From positions 1,178,001 through 1,242,000 of the forward strand of contig NZ_RJVJ01000001.1 of assembly GCF_003751605.1 (NCBI RefSeq): DNA of 64,000 nucleotides, read 5' to 3'. Shown here piece by piece: positions 57,146-64,000 of the stretch. This DNA comes from Kitasatospora cineracea. GTDB lineage: Bacteria; Actinomycetota; Actinomycetes; Streptomycetales; Streptomycetaceae. Position 1 is the stretch's first letter; each line of letters begins with the position of its first letter. Position numbers and translations under genes: made by a program. Below the pieces are notes generated by a model. That model did no database searches and was not told the DNA's origin. It was given only the letters and a program-made list of their open reading frames with translations.

Positions 57146-58351
57146 ATGGTGAGGACCGGGCCCAGTGCGGCAGATCAGCGGCTGATCCAGCTCGCGGCTG
57201 ACCGCGGGGTGGACGTCTCCGCCCGGCAGCTCGAACGCTGGCGGGCCCGTCCCTACCCGTTGCTGCCGCCGAACCCGCGGGTCTTCCCCGGGCGGCCGGT
57301 CGGTGGCAGCTCATCGACGGCGGACGACGGCCTGGTCGGTCTCATCGTCTGGCTCGGGCAGAACAGCCGGCGCGGCGGCGATCCGTTCCACCTCGCGCTC
57401 CGCGCGTTCGGGGTCGGCCTGCCGGTGCCAGAGGCGACCGTGCGCGAGGCGTTCGCCCGGCCCGTCGTCCGGTTCGCGGCGAAGGTCGTTGGACGACTCG
57501 GGCCCCTCCCCGAGGGCGGGGACCTCCAGGACTGGGTAGGTGACCGAGCCGACGCGATCGCCCGGGAAGGCGTCGGCCGCAGCAGCGGGGTGAGTCGGCG
57601 GGTCCGCGCGATCGACAAGGAGTTGCAGCAGCTCCCGGCACTCGCCGAAGGGTGGAGCAAGGTCGAAGGGATGGACCCGGGCCGCAAGAGCTCGGAGCCG
57701 TTGGACAGTACGGGCCGGATCTTCTACGCGGTGGCGGCCGCGGTGGGCGGTATCGGCGAGATCGACCCGGACGCGATCGCCCGCATGTCCCGGTCGCAGG
57801 TCGGCCGCGGGGTGCCGCAGTGGGGTGCCCACCTGATGGAGAACGATCCGGCCGACGTGCAGAGCGCGTTCCAGAGCTCGCCCGCTCACCAACTGCCGGG
57901 CCTGCCTGTTGACTCCGGCATGAACTGGATACTGACCATCGCCCGCGAGTCCCCGTTGGATCGGTTGCGCCTGGGGTGGGACGCGGCAGGCGAGATGGGC
58001 GTCTGGGCCCGGGGCCTGTGCGCCCAGGTTGAGGAGGAGCTCGCTGCCGGGCAGCCGGGGGACCGCTGTGTCGAGTGGATCCTCGGACAGATCTTCGGCT
58101 TCGGTCGGCTGTACCTGATCCAGGGGCTCGCCGACCCCGACCCGGGCCCCGCCCAACAAGCGCACACCGCACTGACGTTGGTGGCCACCTTCGACGGTCT
58201 CAACCGCACACTGGCCTCGGCCGGCCCCGAGCAGCTCCAACTGCTGCGGCAGATCACGCCGCCGTTCCTCGTAGGCCTGTTCGCTCTCCCTCGCCTGCTG
58301 GAGCCGATCCCCGACGAGGCGGCCGGGGCACCTGACGGGGAAGGCTCCTGA
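57146..58351 (+). CDS. Actinobacterial protein of unknown function, HTH-like N-terminus
   Basis: A 401-residue protein from ATG 57146. The N-terminus (SAADQRLIQLAADRGVDVSARQLERWRARPYPLLPPNPR) resembles a helix-turn-helix. The remaining 350 residues are helical and without motifs known to me (VWLGQNSRRGGDPFHLALRAFG; LTLVATFDGLNRTLASAG). It has weak Shine-Dalgarno sequence. It lies just outside the prophage, flanked by two small minus-strand peptide genes. It is probably host DNA, perhaps at the integration site. Confidence 0.7.
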   Translation: MVRTGPSAADQRLIQLAADRGVDVSARQLERWRARPYPLLPPNPRVFPGRPVGGSSSTADDGLVGLIVWLGQNSRRGGDPFHLALRAFGVGLPVPEATVREAFARPVVRFAAKVVGRLGPLPEGGDLQDWVGDRADAIAREGVGRSSGVSRRVRAIDKELQQLPALAEGWSKVEGMDPGRKSSEPLDSTGRIFYAVAAAVGGIGEIDPDAIARMSRSQVGRGVPQWGAHLMENDPADVQSAFQSSPAHQLPGLPVDSGMNWILTIARESPLDRLRLGWDAAGEMGVWARGLCAQVEEELAAGQPGDRCVEWILGQIFGFGRLYLIQGLADPDPGPAQQAHTALTLVATFDGLNRTLASAGPEQLQLLRQITPPFLVGLFALPRLLEPIPDEAAGAPDGEGS

Positions 58352-58370
58352 CCGGGCCTGGCGGCCGGTC
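58350..58370. terminator. Convergent hairpin between 57146 gene and small peptide gene
   Basis: GACCGG and CCGGTC form a 6-bp stem over a 9-nt loop just after the 401-aa gene stop, between convergent genes. Confidence 0.35.
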
Positions 58371-58376
58371 GGCCCG

Positions 58377-58544
58377 TCAGATGCCGAAGATGCCTCCCAG
58401 CAGCTCCCCGAGCAGACGGACGGCGATCCGTGCAGTGCCCGACGACAGGGCCACCGGCGGCGCTGCGGTCGGCCGCCTCGGTGCCGGCCGCCGGATTCGG
58501 GGACGTCCTGCCCGCCGTGTCACCCGGGTGCGCGTGCTGCCCAC
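58377..58544 (-). CDS. Small basic amphipathic peptide, unknown
   Basis: A 55-residue ORF from GTG 58544 with GAGAGG 9 nt upstream. An Arg/Pro-rich N-terminal half (RTRVTRRAGRPRIRRPAPRR) is followed by a hydrophobic C-terminus with amphipathic helical pattern (ARIAVRLLGELLGGIFGI). It converges with the 401-aa gene. It is very short and could be spurious, but has a good ribosome-binding site and a plausible membrane-active tail. Confidence 0.4.
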   Translation of the reverse strand: MGSTRTRVTRRAGRPRIRRPAPRRPTAAPPVALSSGTARIAVRLLGELLGGIFGI

Positions 58545-58761
58545 GTTCGTCTGCCTCTCGGAGAGCCGCTGACTGCGGCTGGTGGCAGGACTGTGCCCGA
58601 TCGGCAGGTGCTTCGGGGGACTCCGGCCGCAGCTTGTGGATAACCCGGGGGGTTCGGCAGCAGATCACCCGGATGGCGTAGGTGCGCTGGCTGCAGCACG
58701 GAGGATCCTGTGGCAGTTGTCGTCGCCAGGTTCGTACGGAGGGCAACCGCCTTCGAACCTT

Positions 58762-60078
58762 CTACTCCAGCACCGAGGCCCGCTCGTCCAGTTCCTCGAC
58801 GCCGGGAACGTCCCGGAGCCGGTAGAGGCGGGCCCGCATGTCGTGGACGGCGTCCTGGACCTTGATCGAGCGGATGCCGTCCGCGCAGTCGAGGAAGTCG
58901 GTCCAGGCGGTGAGTGCACCGTCGACGTCGTCCTGGCGGAGCCGGACGGTGCCGAGGTCGGCGAGGACGATGGCGCGGGTGCGGCGGCGGTCGAGGCCGT
59001 GGATCTCCAAGGCGTGGTGGAGGTGGTCCTGCGCGCTGGTGTAGTCGCCGAGCTGGGCAAGGATCATGCCGGCTTCGTGAGCCCAGCGACCGATGCTGTA
59101 GTGCGAGGCCCAGGAGTCGCCGGGGGTGCCGGTGGCCCGCTCGATGGAAGTCTGCGAGGAGACGAGGGAGCGGGTGGCGGTGGTCCGGTCGCCGTCCAGC
59201 GCGGCGGCATTCGCCAGGGTGGCCTGGTAGTAGGCGACCGCGCGGGGGTCGTCTAGGTTCCTCGCCTGGTTGACGCAGTCTTCTGCTATCCGGACGGCGG
59301 TCGCGCGGAAGCCGAGGTCGATGGCCTGCACGGCGAGTCCGCGCAGGGCGGTGGCGGCGAGTTCGGCGTCGCCGGCCTCGGAGGCCAGGCGGAAGGAGTG
59401 CGCGTAGTACTCCTGGGCGGCGCCCTGGTTGCCCTCGTCCTGGGCCATCCAGCCTGCCAGGTGGACGAGTTGGGCAGTCGCGGCGAACAGCTGGCGGCCG
59501 ACGGCCTCGGTCCAGGTGCCGTCCAGCCAGGTGGAGACGTCGTCGTGGAGGTAGCGGACGGCGAGGTGGCGGGCGTGTCCGCCGCCGAGTTCGGCCGCCG
59601 CGTCGCCGAGGGACTTGGTCATCTGGCGGACGGCCGCGACCTCTCCCCGGCCGACCTGGACCTTCCCGCCGGTCTTCTGCCGGACGCGCCGCAGCAGGCT
59701 GTCCGGGTCGGGCATCCCGAGCGCCGCGAGCGCGTACGCACTGGAGGCGGCCATGAACTCCCGGCGATCCACCACGTCCCTCCGGCTCAACTCGATGACG
59801 GAATCCACGGTATCGCCCGACTCGGGATCTTCCGGACCGGTTGGCGAACTGCCGCCCGAGTCTGGTAGCCGCAGCTCCAACTTCTCGATCAGGTACGGCA
59901 GCCAATAGGTGGGAACGCGCCCGCCGAGCTCCCACCGCGACACCTGATCACGGCCCGGACCTGCGGCTCCCTTGCCCTCGGCGAGGCCGAGTTCGCGGCC
60001 GAGCCTCGGCTGCGACCAGCCCTTCGCTTTCCTAGCGCCCCTGATCAGCGTCCCGATCGGTGCGGTGTCCGCCGACAC
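58762..60078 (-). CDS. XRE-family regulator with TPR domain
   Basis: A 438-residue protein; GTG 60078 is chosen for GGGAGGG 7-8 nt upstream. Residues about 8-60 are an XRE HTH with an insert (IGTLIRGARKAKGWSQPRLGRELGL, QVSRWELGGRVPTYWLPYLIEKL). Next comes the VDRREFMAASSAYALAALGMPDP segment typical of these actinobacterial regulators, then TPR repeats to the C-terminus. It is divergent from the kinase/ATP-grasp/radical-SAM operon and probably controls it. Its ligand may be a peptide or a small signal. Confidence 0.85.
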   Translation of the reverse strand: MSADTAPIGTLIRGARKAKGWSQPRLGRELGLAEGKGAAGPGRDQVSRWELGGRVPTYWLPYLIEKLELRLPDSGGSSPTGPEDPESGDTVDSVIELSRRDVVDRREFMAASSAYALAALGMPDPDSLLRRVRQKTGGKVQVGRGEVAAVRQMTKSLGDAAAELGGGHARHLAVRYLHDDVSTWLDGTWTEAVGRQLFAATAQLVHLAGWMAQDEGNQGAAQEYYAHSFRLASEAGDAELAATALRGLAVQAIDLGFRATAVRIAEDCVNQARNLDDPRAVAYYQATLANAAALDGDRTTATRSLVSSQTSIERATGTPGDSWASHYSIGRWAHEAGMILAQLGDYTSAQDHLHHALEIHGLDRRRTRAIVLADLGTVRLRQDDVDGALTAWTDFLDCADGIRSIKVQDAVHDMRARLYRLRDVPGVEELDERASVLE

Positions 60079-60289
60079 GGCATCCCTCCCCTGGCCGACG
60101 CTGGCCGACAAATGGCCGACAGCTGGCCTACACCCTGGCAGCTTCTGCCCGCGCGTGCACGGTCGTTGACTGAGAGTCAGCCGCCCGCGGTCGGCGAGGA
60201 AACCCATCCTCCCGAACCGCCCACGTCCACGGGCACCTGCCCGTGCCAGGCGGCCCGAGCCCACCTCATCGAGGTTCAGGAGGCACACC

Positions 60290-60943
60290 GTGCGCATCCT
60301 CGTCGACGGACTGGACATGTCGGGCAAGACCACCCTCGTCGCCACGCTGATCAAGACCCTCGAAACCCGGGGAGTGACCGCGGTCAGGCACCGCGGCATG
60401 CTCGCCGAGCACCACCCCATCGAGCCGCTGCTCAAGCGGCTCCCGCTGGTCCGCCAAGCCCGGAGCAGCGCGATCACGGCGGCGTTCCTCGTCGGCGGGT
60501 ACGCCCTCGACGGACTCCTCGTCCACCTCGACCCTCCCGCGCCGACGGACGCCGTGATCATCCAGGACGGCTACGCGGACCGCACGATCGCCTTCGGCCT
60601 GGCCGGCGGCCCCTACCTGACGGCCGCCCTCGCGCTGTGGGCCAGCCGCGTGTTCGCCACGTTCGACGTCGCGGTCTACCTGCACGCCAGCCCGCGGGTG
60701 CGGGGCGAGCGGATGGCGGAGCGGGCGGACGTGGACGAGGCGGACCGCCGCAGCGTCCAGGACGAGCACTTCGCGGCCCGCTTCAACGCGAGCCTGCTGA
60801 ACTTCGTCGGCCGCCGCCACCGCACCCTGCTGGTCTTCGACACGGCCGAGCACACCCCCGAGGAGATCGCCGAGCAGGTCCTGGCCGCCGCCGGCGTCCC
60901 CGCCCTACCGACCACCGAACGGACATACGGACGGACCGCATGA
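60290..60943 (+). CDS. Thymidylate-kinase-like P-loop kinase
   Basis: A 217-residue protein from GTG 60290 with CAGGAGG upstream. P-loop GLDMSGKTT lies at residues 7-15, a DR-type IQDGYADRTIAFG follows near residue 95, and YLHASPRVRGERMAER near residue 130 resembles the LID arginines of TMP kinases. The substrate is unknown and need not be a nucleotide. It overlaps the ATP-grasp gene (ATGA) and starts a divergently controlled operon. Confidence 0.8.
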   Translation: MRILVDGLDMSGKTTLVATLIKTLETRGVTAVRHRGMLAEHHPIEPLLKRLPLVRQARSSAITAAFLVGGYALDGLLVHLDPPAPTDAVIIQDGYADRTIAFGLAGGPYLTAALALWASRVFATFDVAVYLHASPRVRGERMAERADVDEADRRSVQDEHFAARFNASLLNFVGRRHRTLLVFDTAEHTPEEIAEQVLAAAGVPALPTTERTYGRTA

Positions 60944-62424
60944 CCTTCCCCACGCCCGGACACGACACCGGCCTGTGGCAGGCCGCCGAGCACGAACTGA
61001 CGGCCGCCCTGGGCGGCAGGCCCCTGGTGGCCGCCGAGCGGTTCGCCAGCTCCGGCCGCACCTCCTACAGCGGGCCCGCGCCGATCGCCGCCGCCCGCCC
61101 AGCCCTGGCGATCGGCTGCTACGAGCCCTGGGTGCCCGCCGCACCCGTCGAGGCACTGACGCTGGAGGGCCGCACCCCGGTCCGCTCCGTCGACCGGCGC
61201 CGGTCCTGGATGGCCGACCTCGACCGCACCGCCCAGGCCGCGATCCGCCGCCACGGACGGCCGGTCGTGGCGGCCTGGTACGCCACCGACCAGCTGCGGC
61301 GCTGGGCCGGACCAGGAGGCACGGTCGCCGCCATCGACGCCGCCCTGCGGGCCGAGGTCGAGGACAAGGCGAACTTCGGCGACATCCTCACCGCCTCCGG
61401 CGTCCCGGCCGCCCTGCACCTGACCGGCGCCCGGGTCGACGGCCCCCTGCCCGGCCTTGGCGAGCTGCGCCGCCTCGTGCGTTCGGAGCGGGTGGTGGTG
61501 CAGTGCGGCGCGGACTCCGGCGGCCGGGGCACCGTGTTCGTCGACGACGAGGACGACTTGGCGCGGGCCGCCGAGATGCCCGGCCCCTACCGGGTCACCG
61601 CGTTCGTCACCGGCTGGTCGGCGAACACCACCGTGCTCTCCGTCCCGGACCACGCCGGCCGCCTGCGGGTCTACGTCGACCGCCCCTCCCACAAGGCCGT
61701 CGGAGTACCCGAGGCCGGGATCGCGGCGGGCAAGAGCGCGGGCAACACCTGGTGCCTGCCCTGGCCCGAGGACGCCGCCGCCCGCCTGGTCGACGCCGCC
61801 GTGCGGATCGCCCACTGGGCCTGGGACAAGCACCGGATCAAGGGCCTCTTCGGCCTCGACGCCCTGCTCGACCCCGACGGGCGGGTGTTCCTCAACGAGA
61901 TCAACTGCCGCAACCAGGGCACCACCGAGGCCTCCGCCGTCAACCAGCAACTACGCGGCCTGCCGCCGTTCCTGATCGCCCACCTGACCACGATGCTCGA
62001 CCACCCGGTCACCTGGCTGCCTGACCCCGACGACTTCAACACCGCCACCGTCGATGCCGCCACCAACCCCGGTCCGGGCCCGTACTACCTCAAGCTCCGC
62101 CACCGCGGCGACGTACCGGTCCGCCTCGACCACCACCTCGGCCTGCCCGGTGTCCACCGCGTTGCCGACGGCCGCCTGCGGTGGGTCCGCCCCGGCGCGC
62201 ACCCGGCCGACGCCGGGCACGGCGAGGTCCTGCTCGCCAACCTGCCCGCCCCCGGCACCGTCTGCGAGCCGGGCGCCGAACTCGGCACCGCCGAAGGCAT
62301 CACCACCGCCGCCGACGCCCCCTTCGCCTCCCCGCACACCCTCTCGAAGGCCGGCCGCGCGCTGCTGGCCGCCTTCGACCGGCACCTCGTCCCCGCCGAC
62401 CGTCAGGAAGGAACCGCCCCGTGA
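60940..62424 (+). CDS. ATP-grasp ligase
   Basis: A 494-residue protein from ATG 60940, overlapping the kinase stop. The ATP-grasp core lies in residues about 135-350: VEDKANFGDILTASGVP, VVVQCGADSGGRGTVFV (the Gly-rich flap), KGLFGLDALLD and FLNEINCRNQGT with the metal-binding E-x-N. The N- and C-terminal parts (YYLKLRHRGDVPVRL...) are unlike well-known members. Such enzymes join a carboxylate to an amine via acyl phosphate. Coupled to a kinase and a radical-SAM protein in one operon. Confidence 0.85.
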   Translation: MTFPTPGHDTGLWQAAEHELTAALGGRPLVAAERFASSGRTSYSGPAPIAAARPALAIGCYEPWVPAAPVEALTLEGRTPVRSVDRRRSWMADLDRTAQAAIRRHGRPVVAAWYATDQLRRWAGPGGTVAAIDAALRAEVEDKANFGDILTASGVPAALHLTGARVDGPLPGLGELRRLVRSERVVVQCGADSGGRGTVFVDDEDDLARAAEMPGPYRVTAFVTGWSANTTVLSVPDHAGRLRVYVDRPSHKAVGVPEAGIAAGKSAGNTWCLPWPEDAAARLVDAAVRIAHWAWDKHRIKGLFGLDALLDPDGRVFLNEINCRNQGTTEASAVNQQLRGLPPFLIAHLTTMLDHPVTWLPDPDDFNTATVDAATNPGPGPYYLKLRHRGDVPVRLDHHLGLPGVHRVADGRLRWVRPGAHPADAGHGEVLLANLPAPGTVCEPGAELGTAEGITTAADAPFASPHTLSKAGRALLAAFDRHLVPADRQEGTAP

Positions 62425-64000
62425 CCACCGCAACGATGCCCAGCCTGCGCGAGCAGCTCGCCGCCGTCCCCGACGACGCCTTCACCCGCCTGCAGTACCT
62501 GGCCGCCGAGGTCGGCTGCATCAACCGGTGCGCGATGTGCAGCCAGGCCGCCGGCAGCGACCTGTGGCGCTTCACCCCGCGCGGCCTGGCCCAGCTGATG
62601 ACCGCCCTGGCGGAGGAGGCCGCCGCCCGCGGTCTGCGGATCGCCCAGGGCCGCATCCACCGCCCCGGCGTCCTCTTCCCCTACCTCGACAACGACATCA
62701 GCGCCTACCCCTACCTCGACACGTACGCGGAGCTGGCCCGCGACGTCCTCGGCGTGAAGATCCGCATGTCCTCCGTCGGGTTCTCCGCCCACAACACCCG
62801 GCTGACCGAGATGCACCGCCGCATCGTCGCCGACCTCGGCGAGGTCTTCGACGGCATCCGCTTCTCCCTCACCCCGTACGCCACCGGCTACATCGGCAAG
62901 GCCCCCGGCACCTCCCGCGACCAGTACACCGCCGACCTCGCCCACACCCTGCGGATCTACCGGCCGCTGCTGGACCGCATCGGGCACGGCGCCGCCACCG
63001 CCGCCGTCGAGATGCGCTTCGCTCCGCTGGTGGGCATCGCCGAGCTGACGGTCACCCACGTCGACGGGCACCACGTCCTCCAGGTCGGCCCGCACCTGCT
63101 GATCTCCGCCCAGCCCGACGAGGGCCCGCTGCCGGTCACGGTGATCGAGCGCCTGGACGAACGCAACCAGCCCGTCCTGTCCGGCCCCGGCCGCCCCTAC
63201 CTCCACGTCACCGCCGACGCCGCCCAGCCGGACAGCGCCACCGTGCGCGACGCCCTGGCCGGCCTGCTGGCCGTGCAGCACCGGGCTGCCACCGTGGCCG
63301 TGCACCGCTTCACCAACGCGGACGGCGACTACTACAGCGCCGACCCCGACTTCCACCCCGACGGCCGCTTCACCGCCCTGAACCTCTACCCAGCCACCGA
63401 CCGGCGGAAGAGGTCCGGCTACACCGACGCCACCCGGCACTTCCTGAACACCCTGCTCGACCACAAGGCCGCCCGCGGCCTCGCCCGGCGCGATCCCTTC
63501 CCGGACGCCACCGCGAGCGACGTCGACGCCGTCCTGTCCGCCCTGCGCTTCAAGGCCCAGGCCCTCGACCCCGTCGACCGGGCGGCCGCGGCCCACCTGC
63601 GCGAGCAGGTGATCCCGATGGTCTCCGTCCACGCCCGCGCCCTGCTGAGCGCCGGCTACCCGGCCGCCGCGTTCTTCTCCCGCGACTTCACCATCGACAC
63701 CGGACAGATCGTCAACCAGGGCCGCGCCCTCCACCTCTTCCGGGGCCTGGCCGCCACCGACGGCGAGCCGATGACCCTGCGGGAGGAACGCGGCTTCGGG
63801 CAGGCCAGCCTGTCCACCGTCCGCGGCCCGATCTGGCGGATCACCCCCCTGCCCTTCACCGGCAACCGACTGCCGCTCGCCGTCACCGGCCGCAAGAACC
63901 CCGCCACCGAGCAGCCCACCGTCCTCATCGAGGAGATGGACCCCTGCCACCTCGCCCCCGTCATGCGCGCCACCGGCTGCCAGCTGCGCCGCTTCACTCT
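62421..64000 (+). CDS. Radical-SAM protein, incomplete at window edge
   Basis: At least 526 residues from GTG 62421, which overlaps the ATP-grasp stop (GTGA) and has AGGAAGGA upstream. The 4Fe-4S motif C33-x3-C37-x2-C40 (GCINRCAMCSQ) is near the N-terminus. It is followed by VKIRMSSVGFSAHN and GIRFSLTPYATGYIGKAPG, the beta strands of a radical-SAM barrel, then a C-terminal portion with FTNADGDYYSADPDFHPDG and DHKAARGLARRD. No stop occurs before position 64000. Members of the superfamily install C-C, C-S or epimerised centres. Target is unknown; no precursor peptide is visible. Confidence 0.85.
   Translation, partial: MTTATMPSLREQLAAVPDDAFTRLQYLAAEVGCINRCAMCSQAAGSDLWRFTPRGLAQLMTALAEEAAARGLRIAQGRIHRPGVLFPYLDNDISAYPYLDTYAELARDVLGVKIRMSSVGFSAHNTRLTEMHRRIVADLGEVFDGIRFSLTPYATGYIGKAPGTSRDQYTADLAHTLRIYRPLLDRIGHGAATAAVEMRFAPLVGIAELTVTHVDGHHVLQVGPHLLISAQPDEGPLPVTVIERLDERNQPVLSGPGRPYLHVTADAAQPDSATVRDALAGLLAVQHRAATVAVHRFTNADGDYYSADPDFHPDGRFTALNLYPATDRRKRSGYTDATRHFLNTLLDHKAARGLARRDPFPDATASDVDAVLSALRFKAQALDPVDRAAAAHLREQVIPMVSVHARALLSAGYPAAAFFSRDFTIDTGQIVNQGRALHLFRGLAATDGEPMTLREERGFGQASLSTVRGPIWRITPLPFTGNRLPLAVTGRKNPATEQPTVLIEEMDPCHLAPVMRATGCQLRRFT

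Noticed and set aside
58635..58643. Consensus DnaA box (TTATCCACA on the minus strand)
   Set aside because: Only one copy, no clustering; likely chance, not an origin.
60112..60939. N-terminal extension of the ATP-grasp frame
   Set aside because: Overlaps the kinase gene in another frame; ATG at 60940 overlapping the kinase stop is the natural start.
62403..63950. 515-codon minus-strand frame at the right edge
   Set aside because: Antisense of the radical-SAM gene, whose CxxxCxxC motif and coupling to the ATP-grasp gene make the + strand real.
1..64000. CRISPR array
   Set aside because: No regularly spaced repeat series seen; the Cas4-like protein belongs to a RecT recombination module.

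Overview
The DNA is very GC-rich with strong third-position GC bias, uses GTG starts freely and packs many genes in TGATG/ATGA/GTGA overlaps. Together with actinophage-type replication genes, an FxLD-type lanthipeptide cluster and TPR-type regulators this points to a Streptomyces-like actinomycete. Everything here is read by eye from sequence; no database search was possible.

About 1-56766 is a siphovirus-type prophage (left end outside the window), mostly transcribed right to left. From the right: a tyrosine integrase (54743-56731, +), an excisionase-like HTH protein, a replication module (54.0-51.3 kb), large terminase (50672-48963), a portal-MuF fusion (45041-42999), two tandem ADP-ribosyltransferases (41387-39262), prohead protease (39197-38043), major capsid protein (37036-35714), then, after a large interruption, head-tail connector to major tail protein (20301-17434), tail assembly chaperones with a -1 frameshift site, tape measure (14215-10421), distal tail and tail-tip/receptor proteins, holin-like membrane proteins, RecT with a Cas4-like exonuclease, a ParB-like protein and a truncated gene at the left edge. 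No endolysin and no small terminase were recognised.

The phage operon is broken by several blocks of cargo: a divergent secreted protein (50.9 kb), a PucR regulator with an oxidoreductase (48.8-45.8 kb), an HTH-Eco29kI-like GIY-YIG nuclease (42.4-41.5 kb), an HTH protein on the + strand (37.3-38.0 kb), a ribbon-helix-helix/membrane protein pair (17.2-16.3 kb), and an IS982-type insertion sequence (16235-15235). The largest is a roughly 15-kb block (20414-35213) between the capsid and connector genes: a class I FxLD lanthipeptide cluster (methyltransferase, precursor, LanB, LanC, stand-alone elimination-domain protein, a TPR-like protein, a nuclease/phosphotransferase ORF), led by an anti-sigma-type ATPase and flanked by a divergent TPR regulator, an epimerase and a DUF4238 protein. 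No transporter or leader protease is present.

Nine copies of one promoter-like motif (minus strand, about GACGCTAAC-N10/11-CCTACGGT) sit before phage genes, four of them placed so that the mRNA would be leaderless. I saw none in the lanthipeptide block; one copy lies immediately after it and would restart tail-gene transcription. A highly structured 116-nt element (4179-4294) lies upstream of recT.

To the right of the integrase terminator the genes look like host chromosome: an unknown 401-aa protein flanked by two small basic peptides, an XRE-TPR regulator (60078-58762), and a divergent overlapping operon of a P-loop kinase, an ATP-grasp ligase and a radical-SAM protein that runs off the right edge. 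This operon looks like a specialised peptide or small-molecule pathway of unknown product.
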